Source of the DNA: Hyphomicrobiales bacterium
Lineage (GTDB): Bacteria; Pseudomonadota; Alphaproteobacteria; Rhizobiales; Beijerinckiaceae
Assembly: GCA_027483895.1 (NCBI GenBank)
Contig: JAIXTP010000034.1
Coordinates: 62,001 to 126,000 of the forward strand
Direction: 5' to 3'
Length of the DNA stretch: 64,000 nucleotides
This document shows, in pieces, positions 24,889 through 36,416 of the stretch. The position numbers and the translations under genes were made by a program. The notes under the pieces were generated by a model. The model did no database searches, had not been told where the DNA came from, and saw nothing but the letters and a program-made list of their open reading frames with translations. Each line of letters opens with the position of its first letter. Position 1 is the first letter of the stretch.

Positions 24889-26290
24889 ACTTCTCCGCAC
24901 CACGGCGTTCAAGCTCTCGCTCGCCTATCTGCTGGTCTTCACGCTCTTCGCCTTCTTCCTGCTGGCCTATCTGGCCTTCAACGCGCGGCGGCTGATCGAC
25001 GATCAGGCCCGCGACGCGATCCGTCTCGAATTGCGGCAGGCGACCGACCAGTTCACGGCGGGCGGCCCGCGCCGCCTGGCGGGATACGTGGCGCGGCGGT
25101 CGCGCCAGCCGGGCGGCGGGCTCTATCTCCTCATCGACCCCACGGGGAATGCGATCGCGGGCAATCTGACCGAGGTCGAGATCCGACGTCCGCTCGGCCC
25201 CGGCGAATTCCGCGTGACCTATCATCTCGCGGATGCCGGCGACGAGGAGCATCGGCTCGCTTTGATCAACGCCGTCGAACTGCCCGGCGGCTTCCGGCTG
25301 ATCGTGGGGCGCGACCTCGGCGAGGAGGGCGGGCTGCGCGCCGTATTCCTGAATGCGGCGGGCGGTTCGGTGGTTCTCGTCGTGGTTCTCGGCGTGCTGG
25401 GCGGTATCTTCGTCACGCGCCGCGTGCTCGGCCGCATCGACGCGATGACGGACACGACCCGCTCCATCATGGACGGCAATCTTCACGGCCGGCTGGCGGT
25501 GACCGGATCGAACGACGAGTTCGACCGGCTGGCGGTGAACCTCAACGCCATGCTCGATCGGATCGAGGAGCTGATGACGGGCCTGCGCGAGGTGTCGGAC
25601 AACATCGCGCACGACCTCAAGACGCCGCTGACGCGGCTGCGCAACGATGCCGAACAGGCGCTGCGCACGGCCGAGGGGCCGGAGGACTTCCGCCGGAGCC
25701 TCGATGACATCATCGCTGAGGCCGACGACCTGATCCGCGTGTTCAACGCCCTCCTGCTGATCGCGCGCGCCGAGGCGAAGGGCGAGATGCCCGCCGCCGA
25801 ACCGTTCGACCTCGCCGCCGTCGCGCATGACGTGACCGAACTCTACGAACCCTCGGCCGAGGAGGCGGGACTGACGGTCGAGACCGCGATCGACGGGCCG
25901 CTGACGGTGCGCGGCTCGCGCGAACTGATCGGGCAGGCGGTGGCCAATCTCGTCGACAACGCCATCAAATACGGCGCCAAGGGTCATGGCGACGGCAACG
26001 GCGACGGCGGGGCGCCGGGTCCGGTCACGATCTCGGCGCGCCGTCTCGACGGCAAGGTCGAGGTCGCGGTGGCGGATCGCGGACCGGGCGTGCCCGAGGC
26101 CGATCGTTCGCGCGTTCTCGAACGCTTCGTGCGGCTCGAAACCGCGCGGACGCGGCCGGGCTTCGGGCTCGGCCTGTCGCTCGTCGCGGCGGTCGCGCGC
26201 ATGCATGGCGGTGAATTCCGCCTCGAGGACAATGGACCCGGCCTCCGGGCCGTGCTCATGCTCCCGGCGGAGGACATGTCCGCATCATGA
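24872..26290 (+). CDS. Membrane sensor histidine kinase, partner of the preceding regulator
   Basis: The 472-residue product has membrane helices at about 14-36 and 160-182, a periplasmic domain between them, a HAMP domain (RRVLGRIDAMTDTTRSIMDG), HisKA with phosphoacceptor His247 (IAHDLKTPLTRLRND) and an HATPase domain (NLVDNAIKYG, DRGPGVPE, GFGLGLSLV). The start GTG 24872 lies inside the regulator gene. Its stop overlaps the glnE start (ATGA), so all three are probably cotranscribed. The inducing signal is unknown. Confidence 0.9.
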   Translation: MTAFAKLLRTTAFKLSLAYLLVFTLFAFFLLAYLAFNARRLIDDQARDAIRLELRQATDQFTAGGPRRLAGYVARRSRQPGGGLYLLIDPTGNAIAGNLTEVEIRRPLGPGEFRVTYHLADAGDEEHRLALINAVELPGGFRLIVGRDLGEEGGLRAVFLNAAGGSVVLVVVLGVLGGIFVTRRVLGRIDAMTDTTRSIMDGNLHGRLAVTGSNDEFDRLAVNLNAMLDRIEELMTGLREVSDNIAHDLKTPLTRLRNDAEQALRTAEGPEDFRRSLDDIIAEADDLIRVFNALLLIARAEAKGEMPAAEPFDLAAVAHDVTELYEPSAEEAGLTVETAIDGPLTVRGSRELIGQAVANLVDNAIKYGAKGHGDGNGDGGAPGPVTISARRLDGKVEVAVADRGPGVPEADRSRVLERFVRLETARTRPGFGLGLSLVAAVARMHGGEFRLEDNGPGLRAVLMLPAEDMSAS

Positions 26291-29211
26291 CCGCTCTGAA
26301 GGATGCCGTCCGCAAGGCGCCGCGCCCCGCCGCCGCCTCGGAGGGAAAGAAGCGCCTCGCCGCGCTGATCGCCGAAGCCGCCGAGAAGGACGTGGCGCTC
26401 GGCGCCGCGCTCGACGGTCGCCCCGAGGCCGAGGCCCTGCTGGTCGGGCTGGCCGATCATTCCTCTTTTCTCTGGCGCCTCGCGCAGGACGCCGAGCGGC
26501 TCCTCGCGCTGCTCGAAGCCGATCCCGACGTGCGGTTCGAGGCCTTGGTGGCGGAAGCCGCGGGCAGCTGGGCGACGGCGCCGAGCGACCCGGCCTTCAT
26601 GCGCGGGCTGCGCAGGGCCAAGCAGGAAGCCGCGCTCCTGATCGCGCTGGCCGATATCGGCGGCCTCTGGAGCGTCGAGCGCGTCACGCGCGCGCTCAGC
26701 GACTTCGCCGACGCGACCGTTTCAGCTTCGGTGCGGCGGCTTCTGAAGAACGCGGCCGAGGAAGGCCGCTTTCTGCCGAAGGACCCGGCCGATCCCGCGC
26801 AGGACTGCGGCTTCACGGTGCTGGCGCTGGGCAAGCACGGCGCGCGGGAGCTTAATTACTCCTCCGACATCGACGTGATCGTGCTCTACGATCCCGAGGC
26901 CGCGCCGCTGCGCGAGGGCCTCGAACCCGCACCCTTCTTCGTGCGGCTGACGCAGGGGCTCGTGCGCTTCATGCAGGAGCGCACGCCCGACGGCTACGTT
27001 TTCCGCACCGATCTGCGCCTGCGGCCCGATCCGGGCTCCACGCCGGTCGCGATCTCGGTTTCCTCCGCCTACGGCTATTACGAGAGCGTCGGGCAGAACT
27101 GGGAACGCGCCGCGATGATCAAGGCGCGGCCGGTGGCGGGCGACATTCCGCTCGGCGACCGCTTCATCGCGGATCTGAAGCCCTTCATCTGGCGCAAATA
27201 TTTCGACTTCGCCGCGATCTCCGACATCCACGCGATGAAGCGGCAGATCCATGCCGTGCGCGGGCACGAGGCCATCGCGGTGGCCGGGCACGACATCAAG
27301 CTCGGCCGCGGGGGCATCCGCGAGATCGAGTTCTTCGTCCAGACTCAGCAGCTCGTCTTCGGCGGCCGGCGACCGCAGCTGCGCGGGCAACGGACGCTGG
27401 AGATGCTGACGGCGCTGCGCGAGGACGGCTGGATCTCGGAAGAGGCCGAACGCGAGCTGGCCGACGCCTATCGCTTCCTCCGCACGCTCGAACACCGCCT
27501 GCAGATGCAGGAGGACGAGCAGACCCAGCGGCTTCCCTCCGACGCCAAGAAGCTCGAAGGCTTCGCGCGTTTTTCCGGCTTCGCCTCGACCGCGAAATTC
27601 GCGGAGGCGCTGACCGCCGAGGCCGTGCTCGTCGAAAAGCATTATGCGCGGCTCTTCGAAGAGGGGCCGGAACTGACCGCAAGCAAGGGCGGCAGCCTCG
27701 TCTTCACCGGCACGAGCGACGACCCCGAGACGCTCGACACGCTGGCGCGGATGGGCTTCTCCGACCCCGCCAATGTCGCCGAAACCGTGCGCGGCTGGCA
27801 TTTCGGCCGGCGGCAGGCGGTGCAGAGCGCGCGCGCCCGCGAAGTGGTGACGGAGCTCGTCCCGCCGCTTCTCGAGGCCTTCGGCGGCAGCGCGGATCCG
27901 GACGGAGCGCTCGCCGCCTTCGACCGTGCGCTCGCCCGCATGCCGGCGGCGGTCGAGCTGTTCTCGATCCTGAAATCGAACGGCTCGATCCTGCAGCTCT
28001 TCGCGGACATTCTCGGCTCGGCGCCGAGGCTTGCGGAGACCGTGGCCGGGCGACCGCATGTTCTCGATGCGGTGATCGACCCCGTCTTCGTCGAGCCTTT
28101 CCCGAACGTCGAGACCCTGCAGGCCCGCATCGCGGAATCCTTCGGCCAGTTCGAGCTGTTCGAGGACTTTCTCGACCGGCTGCGCGAGACAGGGCAGCAC
28201 GAGATCTTCCTCGTGGGCGCGCGCATGCTTTCGGGCGTGCTCTCGCCTGCGCGCGCCGGCGAGGCCTATGCGACCGTCGCCGAAGCGATCATCGGGCTCG
28301 CGCTCGAAGAGGTGCGCACGCGCTTCGAGGCCGAGCACGGCCGGGTGCCGGGCGGCCGCCTCGCGGTGCTCGGCATGGGCCGTCTCGGCTCGCGCGAGAT
28401 GACGGCGACATCGGATCTCGATCTCGTCGTGCTCTACGATTTCGATCCCGAGGCGACGGAGAGCGACGGCGGCCGGCCGCTGGCGCCCACCACCTATTTC
28501 ACCCGCCTCACGCAGCGGCTCATCAGCGCGCTGACGGTGCCGACCCGCAAGGGGACGCTCTACGACGTCGACATGCGGCTCAGGCCGTCGGGCAACAAGG
28601 GCCCGGCCGCGACGCAGTTCAAGGGCTTCGTCGATTATCAGCGCAGCGAGGCGGAGACCTGGGAGCACATGGCGCTGGTGCGCGCGCGCCCCATCGCGGG
28701 AGACGGCTCGCTTCGGGCCGATATCGACGCGGCGGTCGCCGAGGTGCTGGCGCGGGCCCGCGACGAACGGAAGGTCTGCGTGGACGCGCTGCAGATGCGC
28801 CGCTTGATCGCGCAGGAGAAGGGCGAGTCGAAGCCGTGGGACCTGAAGCTCGCGGCGGGCGGGCTCGTCGATCTCGAATTCCTGGCGCAGGTTCTGGTGC
28901 TCAACCATTCGGCGGGCGCGCCGTCGATCGCCGTCCGCAACACCGGCGCGATCCTCGACGCGGCGACGGCCGAGGGGCTCATCGAGCCGAACGACGGCGA
29001 AGTGCTGCGCGGGGCCTATGCGCTGATGCGCGACGTCTTCCAGTGGCAGCGCCTGACGATGTCTGGAGATTTCGACCCCAAGAATGCGGGCGCCGCCCTC
29101 AAGCGTCGTCTCGCGGCGGCGGCGGGCCTGCCGGACTTCAAGGTGCTGGAGTCGCATCTGACGGAGACACGCGGCCGGGTGCGCGCGATCTTCGAGAAGA
29201 TGCTGGGCTGA
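26287..29211 (+). CDS. glnE: Bifunctional glutamine synthetase adenylyltransferase/deadenylase
   Basis: The 974-residue product adds and removes AMP on glutamine synthetase in response to PII and glutamine. Two nucleotidyltransferase domains are visible. The N-terminal deadenylase has LNYSSDIDVIVLYD (Asp194/Asp196) and GRGGIREIEFFVQTQQL. The C-terminal adenylyltransferase has GSREMTATSDLDLVVLYD (Asp710/Asp712), VDMRLRPSGNKGP and GGLVDLEFLAQVLVLNHS. Length and order are normal. It is the end of the degP-regulator-kinase-glnE run, an arrangement I know from rhizobia. Confidence 0.97.
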   Translation: MTALKDAVRKAPRPAAASEGKKRLAALIAEAAEKDVALGAALDGRPEAEALLVGLADHSSFLWRLAQDAERLLALLEADPDVRFEALVAEAAGSWATAPSDPAFMRGLRRAKQEAALLIALADIGGLWSVERVTRALSDFADATVSASVRRLLKNAAEEGRFLPKDPADPAQDCGFTVLALGKHGARELNYSSDIDVIVLYDPEAAPLREGLEPAPFFVRLTQGLVRFMQERTPDGYVFRTDLRLRPDPGSTPVAISVSSAYGYYESVGQNWERAAMIKARPVAGDIPLGDRFIADLKPFIWRKYFDFAAISDIHAMKRQIHAVRGHEAIAVAGHDIKLGRGGIREIEFFVQTQQLVFGGRRPQLRGQRTLEMLTALREDGWISEEAERELADAYRFLRTLEHRLQMQEDEQTQRLPSDAKKLEGFARFSGFASTAKFAEALTAEAVLVEKHYARLFEEGPELTASKGGSLVFTGTSDDPETLDTLARMGFSDPANVAETVRGWHFGRRQAVQSARAREVVTELVPPLLEAFGGSADPDGALAAFDRALARMPAAVELFSILKSNGSILQLFADILGSAPRLAETVAGRPHVLDAVIDPVFVEPFPNVETLQARIAESFGQFELFEDFLDRLRETGQHEIFLVGARMLSGVLSPARAGEAYATVAEAIIGLALEEVRTRFEAEHGRVPGGRLAVLGMGRLGSREMTATSDLDLVVLYDFDPEATESDGGRPLAPTTYFTRLTQRLISALTVPTRKGTLYDVDMRLRPSGNKGPAATQFKGFVDYQRSEAETWEHMALVRARPIAGDGSLRADIDAAVAEVLARARDERKVCVDALQMRRLIAQEKGESKPWDLKLAAGGLVDLEFLAQVLVLNHSAGAPSIAVRNTGAILDAATAEGLIEPNDGEVLRGAYALMRDVFQWQRLTMSGDFDPKNAGAALKRRLAAAAGLPDFKVLESHLTETRGRVRAIFEKMLG

Positions 29212-29212
29212 T

Positions 29213-29252
29213 CCTTCGAGACGCGGCCTGTCGGCCGCGCCTCGGGATGAGG
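29213..29252. repeat. Family C repeat fragment with inner palindrome
   Basis: CTTCGAGACGCGGCCTGTCG continues into GGCCGCGCCTCGGGATGAGG and contains the palindrome GCGGCC-TGTC-GGCCGC. It begins directly after the glnE stop and recurs almost unchanged at 29411-29450. It may double as a transcription-ending hairpin for glnE. Confidence 0.6.
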
Positions 29253-29264
29253 ACCGGCGGCGGT

Positions 29265-29375
29265 GTCATCCCGGCCGCAGCGGAGCGGAGAGCCGGGATC
29301 CAGCCGGCCGGAAGGGCCACCCCGAAGCTTCGCCGTTTTTCTGGGTCCCGGGTCGGCTTCGCCGCCCGGGATGAC
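29265..29375. repeat. Palindromic repeat, family A, diverged copy
   Basis: The ends are inverted (GTCATCCCGG at the left, CCGGGATGAC at the right) and the inner GCGGAGAGCCGGGATCCAG matches the family at 51-165 read on the other strand. The centre (GGAAGGGCCACCCCGAAGC) differs, so ends and arms are conserved but the loop varies. Confidence 0.75.
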
Positions 29376-29410
29376 AGGCGAGGTCCCGTCTCGAACCATG
29401 GCGGCAGGAT

Positions 29411-29450
29411 TCTTCGAGACGCCGCCTGTCGGCCGCGCCTCGGTATGAGG
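29411..29450. repeat. Family C repeat fragment, second copy
   Basis: This segment (TCTTCGAGACGCCGCCTGTC continuing to CGGTATGAGG) differs from 29213-29252 at only a few bases. Together they bracket the family A element, which suggests a composite unit. Confidence 0.6.
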
Positions 29451-29470
29451 GCGCATTGCCGTTACCGCCC

Positions 29471-29570
29471 GTCATTGCGAGGAGCGCAGCGACGAAGCAA
29501 TCCAGAGGTCGCCGGGCATGGAGCACCGTGTCGCCCGTTTCCTGGATTGCTTCGCTTCGCTCGCAATGAC
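29471..29570. repeat. Palindromic repeat, family B, copy 1
   Basis: The 100-bp unit has inverted arms: GTCATTGCGAGGAGCG with GACGAAGCAATCCAG at the left, and CTGGATTGCTTCG with CGCTCGCAATGAC at the right. A second copy lies at 45627-45725. The arms are conserved and the central 40 bases vary. This is a typical REP/MITE-like palindrome. Confidence 0.8.
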
Positions 29571-29584
29571 GGCAACGAACGCCG

Positions 29585-29627
29585 CCTCATGGTGAGGAGG
29601 GCCGAAGGCCCGTCTCGAACCATCTGC
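29585..29627. repeat. Family C repeat fragment, opposite orientation
   Basis: CCTCATGGTGAGGAGGGCCG followed by AAGGCCCGTCTCGAACCATC closes the repeat block directly before the stop of the opposing kinase gene. The stretch 29212-29632 thus holds only repeats and no gene I can support. Confidence 0.55.
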
Positions 29628-29632
29628 AGGGA

Positions 29633-31915
<2,283 letters not shown>

Positions 31916-32019
31916 GCTGCCCCTCTTCGGATTCTCGTTCCGTGCCCCGACCGGATCGATGTGCCGCATCTCTCCGAATCAGTGTCAGTTGAATCCCGAA
32001 ACGGGAATTTGTCCAGAAT

Positions 32020-32034
32020 TTAATGAAGGGTTAT
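32020..32034. promoter_or_regulatory. Candidate CtrA-type half-site pair upstream of the PAS kinase
   Basis: The sequence TTAA-N7-TTAT differs by one base from the CtrA consensus TTAA-N7-TTAA. It lies in an AT-rich patch about 100 bp upstream of the kinase start. The match is short and could be chance. Confidence 0.25.
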
Positions 32035-32210
32035 CGACGCCCGTTTTTCGTGCCGCCGCGAGGCGTCACGGCAAGCGTCGCGGCATGCCGCTCTCGACAG
32101 GCTAAGTATCGGATAAATAAGAGATAAAGAGGGTCGTGCCCGCCGTCAGAATCGGTGCGGATCTCGGCCGGCGGATCGCAGGAATCGTCCCCGCGATCCC
32201 GAGCTTCGCC

Positions 32211-34847
32211 TCAGCCGATGGCGCGGGTCACGATGTCGTTGACGTCGGGCGACAATCCGTCGGCGCGGGCGATGCGTTCCAGCGCGGCCTGCGCCGCCGC
32301 GCGCCGCTTCGGTTCCAGCGCGCGCCAAGTGCGGAACGCGTTGAGCAGGCGGGCCGCGACCTGCGGATTGCTGCGGTCGAGCTGCAGTGCGATGTCGGCG
32401 ACGAAGTCGTAGCCCGCCCCGTCGGGCCGGTTGAACTGCGTCGGGTTCGCGGCCGCGAAGGACCCGATCAGCGCGCGGACGCGGTTCGGGTTGCTCATCG
32501 AGAAGGCGGGATGACCGGTCAGCCGCCGGATGCGGTCGAGCGTCCCCGCATCCGGGATCGTCGCCTCCAGCGCGAACCATTTGTCGAGCACGAGCGCATC
32601 GCCCGCATAACGCGCGGCGAAGCCCGCCAGCGCCCGCTCCCTGGCGTCGCCGGGGCGGCGGGAGAGCGCGACGAGCGCGCCGAAGCGCTCGGTCATGTTG
32701 TCGGCTGTCTCGAAGAGATGCAGCGCCACGGCCGTGCCGCGGTCCGGATCGCCCGCGACGAGAAGGTCGATCAGCACGTTGCGGAGACTCCGGCGGCCCG
32801 CGGACGCCGCGTCCGGCGAATAGGGGCCGGAATTGGCGAGCGCGGCCTGCGCCGCATCGATCTTCGCGGCGAGGCGGCGGCCGACGGCGGCGCGCAGGCC
32901 CTCGCGGGCCCTGAAGATCGCGTCGGGGTCGATGTCGCTCGCGATCTCGCGCGCGACGTCGCTTTCCGTCGGCAGGGCGAAGACCTGCGCGACGAAGGCG
33001 TGGTCGGCGCTCGCATCCAGCAGCGCGCCGAGCGCGTCGGCGAAGCGGTCGTCGAAGACCGGCTCGCGGCCCGAGCGGATCGCCTCGACGGCGCGCACGA
33101 GCTTGCGCATCGCGAGCGTCTGCGCCGCCTGCCAACGGTTGAAGCTGTCGGTATCGTGGCGGAAGAGCACCAGCAGATCGTCGTCCGAAAGGTCGGTCTC
33201 GAGCCGCACGGGGGCGGAGAAGCCGCGCAGAACGGACGGGACGGGCCGGCTTTCCACCTCCGTGAAGACGAGCGAGGCCTGCGGGCCGTCGAAGACGAAC
33301 ACGCCGTCGCGGAAGCGCGGATCGTCCGTCTCGGCCTCGACCGCGCGGCCGTCGCGCCCGACGAGGCCGAGCGCGACGGGGATCACCATCGGCCGCTTGT
33401 TCGGCTGGTCGGGCGTCGGCCCCGTGATCTGCTCGAAATCGAGCCGGAAGCGGCGGGCATGCTCGTCGTAATGCGCGGTGACCGTCAGCTTCGGCGTGCC
33501 GGCCTGCTCGTACCATTGCGCGAAATGCGAAAGGTCGCGGCCGCTCGCCTCCGCGAAGCAGGCGAGGAAGTCCTCGATCGTGGCGGCGCTGTTGTCGCAA
33601 CGGGTGAAGTAGAGATCCATCCCGCGGCGGAAGGCGGCGTCGCCGATCAGGATCTTCAGCATCCGGATCAGCTCGGCGCCCTTCTCGTAGACGGTCGCCG
33701 TGTAGAAGTTGTTGATCTCGCGATAGGCCGAAGGCCGCACCGGGTGGGCGAGGGGGCCCGAATCCTCGGCGAACTGGACGGCACGCAGCCCGCGCACGTC
33801 GGAGATGCGCTTCACCGGCCGCGAGCGCATGTCGGCGGAGAATTCCTGATCGCGGAAGACCGTCAGGCCCTCCTTCAGGCACAGCTGGAACCAGTCGCGG
33901 CAGGTGATGCGGTTGCCGGTCCAATTGTGGAAATATTCATGGGCGACGATGGCCTCGATGCTCGCATAGTCGCCGTCGGTCGCGGTGTCGGGCGTGGCGA
34001 GCACGTATTTGTCGTTGAAGATGTTGAGGCCCTTGTTCTCCATCGCCCCCATGTTGAAGTCGGAGACGGCGACGATGTTGAACACGTCGAGGTCGTATTC
34101 GCAGCCGAAGGCTTCCTCGTCCCACCGCATCGAACGGATCAGCGCGTCGAGCGCGTAGCCCGCCCGGTCGGCCTTGCCCGCTTCTACAAAGATGCCGAGT
34201 TCGACCTCGCGTCCCGAGCGGGTCGTGAACGTCCCGCCGACGCGGTCCAGACGGCCGCCGACCAGCGCGAAGAGATAAGCGGGCTTGGGATGGGGATCAT
34301 GCCAGACCGCGTAATGCCGGCCGTCGCCGAGATCGCCGCTTTCGACGGGATTGCCGTTGCCCAGCAGCACCGGGCATTCGTCCTTGCGCGCGACGATGCG
34401 GGTGGTGAACACCGCCATCACGTCCGGCCGGTCGGGGAAATAGGTGATGCGGCGGAAGCCCTCCGCCTCGCATTGCGTCGTGTAGACGCCCGACGAGCGG
34501 TAGAGCCCCATCAGTTTGGTGTTGCGTTCGGGGTCGAGCTTCGTCTCGAAGACCAGCGTGAAGGCGCCCCGCGGCGGCTGCGGCAGCAGGAAGCGCTGCG
34601 GATCGGCCTCGTAGCTTTGGGCTTCGAGCGGCGTGCCGTCGAGCGCGACGGAGACGAGGTTCAACTCGTCGCCGTCGAGCAGAAGCGGCGCGTTCGCATC
34701 GCCCGCCGGGTTCGGCCGGAGCTTCAGTTCCGCGCGGACGGTCGTCTCGGGGCCGTCGAGCACGACGTCGAGGTGCACCTCGTCGACGAGATGGTTCGGA
34801 GGCCGATATTCGGCGAGGCGGATCATGGTCGGGATCTCGGTGCGCAT
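32211..34847 (-). CDS. pepN: Aminopeptidase N (M1 zinc metallopeptidase)
   Basis: The 878-residue cytosolic enzyme removes N-terminal residues from peptides. Motifs are the exopeptidase GAMENKGLNIFN and the zinc site HEYFHNWTGNRI followed by the distal Glu in LKEGLTVFRDQEF. DUF3458-type Ig and C-terminal helical domains fill residues 430-878. The length is that of the proteobacterial PepN family. The start ATG 34847 has GAGGA at good spacing; the frame remains open far upstream only because it shadows the CDF gene. It is 38 bp downstream of the CDF gene on the same strand. Confidence 0.96.
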   Translation of the reverse strand: MRTEIPTMIRLAEYRPPNHLVDEVHLDVVLDGPETTVRAELKLRPNPAGDANAPLLLDGDELNLVSVALDGTPLEAQSYEADPQRFLLPQPPRGAFTLVFETKLDPERNTKLMGLYRSSGVYTTQCEAEGFRRITYFPDRPDVMAVFTTRIVARKDECPVLLGNGNPVESGDLGDGRHYAVWHDPHPKPAYLFALVGGRLDRVGGTFTTRSGREVELGIFVEAGKADRAGYALDALIRSMRWDEEAFGCEYDLDVFNIVAVSDFNMGAMENKGLNIFNDKYVLATPDTATDGDYASIEAIVAHEYFHNWTGNRITCRDWFQLCLKEGLTVFRDQEFSADMRSRPVKRISDVRGLRAVQFAEDSGPLAHPVRPSAYREINNFYTATVYEKGAELIRMLKILIGDAAFRRGMDLYFTRCDNSAATIEDFLACFAEASGRDLSHFAQWYEQAGTPKLTVTAHYDEHARRFRLDFEQITGPTPDQPNKRPMVIPVALGLVGRDGRAVEAETDDPRFRDGVFVFDGPQASLVFTEVESRPVPSVLRGFSAPVRLETDLSDDDLLVLFRHDTDSFNRWQAAQTLAMRKLVRAVEAIRSGREPVFDDRFADALGALLDASADHAFVAQVFALPTESDVAREIASDIDPDAIFRAREGLRAAVGRRLAAKIDAAQAALANSGPYSPDAASAGRRSLRNVLIDLLVAGDPDRGTAVALHLFETADNMTERFGALVALSRRPGDARERALAGFAARYAGDALVLDKWFALEATIPDAGTLDRIRRLTGHPAFSMSNPNRVRALIGSFAAANPTQFNRPDGAGYDFVADIALQLDRSNPQVAARLLNAFRTWRALEPKRRAAAQAALERIARADGLSPDVNDIVTRAIG

Positions 34848-34885
34848 GATGCTCCTCGGCTGATGGACGGCGGGCGGCCGGACGG

Positions 34886-36262
34886 TCAGGCCGTCTTGAC
34901 GGGTTCGGTGTGGCTCACGATCCGCACGATCGCGGGGTGATCGTTCCGGACGAGATGTTCGAGCCGGTCGACCGCCTCGTGAACCGTGGCGACGTCGAGC
35001 GCGGGATCGACGCGGCAATGATAGTTGACCACGAGCCCATGCTCGGTGTCGCGCACGCGCACGCTGTGCACGTCGGAAATCGTGCCGACCTCCGCCGCCG
35101 CGCGGCTCAGCGAGGCGGCGACGCTTCCGGCCAGCTCCGCTTCCACGTCGCGGCCCTGCAGGTTCGGAACGGTCAGCGGCTCGATATGCGTCTCGACCTC
35201 GGTGTCGCCGCCGAATTCCTCGCGGATGGCGGTTTCGAGCCGGCTCGCGATCGTATGCGCGGCGCCCAGGCTCATGCGCGCGTCGACCTCGACGTCGAGG
35301 CTGACGGAGAGGCGCTCGCCCACCGTCTGCACCGTCACGTGATGCACCGGCGTGCGCCGCTTGGCGGCGATCAGCAGGACGCGCTCGAGCACGGTCTCCT
35401 CGTCGAGCGCACGGGCGGCGGCCGTCACCGTGACGATCGCATCGGCATGGTTCTCGTGCACGGCATCCGCGATCCGGCGTTTGATCGCGTCGAGCCGGTC
35501 CACCGCCATCATGCGCGGCACGGCGATCTCGATGTCGGCGAAGAGATGCGTGCCGCTCGACCGCACGCGCACGGCTTCCACGTCCACGACGCCGGGTACG
35601 CCCTCCGCCGCGCTGCGGATCGACTCCGCCACGCCCGACGGCGCCGCATCGAGCAGCGTCTCCACCGTCCGGCGGGCGATGTTGAAGCCCGCGACCGCGA
35701 TGAAGACCGCGACGCCGATGGCGACGAAGGCGTCGGCCTGCGGATAGCCGAACGCCGCCGCCCCGAAGGCGACCAGCACCAGCACCGAATTGATGAGGTC
35801 GGACGAGAAATGCAGCGCGTCCGCGGCGAGCGCCTGGCTCGACGTTTCCCGCGCGACCTTGGCCAGCACGTACCAGCGCCACGCATCGATGACGATGGAG
35901 GCCAGCAGCACCGCGACCGCGCTCCAATGGAAGGAGAATTCGGTCTCCCCGGTGCTCAGGCGCCGGACCCCCTCATAGGCCACCGCGCCCGACAGCAGGA
36001 AGAGAAACGCGGTCTCGGCCAGCGCGGCGAGGGATTCGACCTTGCCGTGGCCGTATTGATGTTCCGCGTCGGCGGGCTTTCCGGCAGCCCGAACGGCGAG
36101 CCAGGTGAAGATCGTGGCGAAGACGTCGAGAAGGCTGTGCGCGGCGTCGGAGATCAGCGCGAGGGACCCGGTCGCGAGACCGGCCGCGCCCTTGCCCAGC
36201 GTGATGACCACACTCGCGGCGATGGAGCCGAGTGCGGCCTTTTCCTTCGCTTCGGTCGACAT
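34886..36262 (-). CDS. Cation diffusion facilitator transporter with extended cytosolic region
   Basis: The 458-residue product exports divalent metal ions by proton exchange. Six membrane helices occupy about 10-200. The two metal-site motifs are SDAAHSLLDVF in helix 2 and ADALHFSSDL in helix 5. The cytosolic part is about 255 residues, enough for roughly three ferredoxin-like dimerisation units (about 205-285, 290-365 and 370-455), whereas most CDF proteins have one. The metal is not predictable with confidence. It is probably cotranscribed with pepN. Confidence 0.9.
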   Translation of the reverse strand: MSTEAKEKAALGSIAASVVITLGKGAAGLATGSLALISDAAHSLLDVFATIFTWLAVRAAGKPADAEHQYGHGKVESLAALAETAFLFLLSGAVAYEGVRRLSTGETEFSFHWSAVAVLLASIVIDAWRWYVLAKVARETSSQALAADALHFSSDLINSVLVLVAFGAAAFGYPQADAFVAIGVAVFIAVAGFNIARRTVETLLDAAPSGVAESIRSAAEGVPGVVDVEAVRVRSSGTHLFADIEIAVPRMMAVDRLDAIKRRIADAVHENHADAIVTVTAAARALDEETVLERVLLIAAKRRTPVHHVTVQTVGERLSVSLDVEVDARMSLGAAHTIASRLETAIREEFGGDTEVETHIEPLTVPNLQGRDVEAELAGSVAASLSRAAAEVGTISDVHSVRVRDTEHGLVVNYHCRVDPALDVATVHEAVDRLEHLVRNDHPAIVRIVSHTEPVKTA

Positions 36263-36416
36263 CGGCTCCGCTCCCCCGCTTCCCCGGATCAGCTAACGAA
36301 GGGTGAGGTGACGGTCAATCCGGGCCCCGCGCATGCCTCGCGCGCCTCCTGGCCGCTTGAAGCGCGGGGTCCGCCGGCCCACTTTCCCGGGCATGTCCGC
36401 CGAAGGAGAAAACAAA

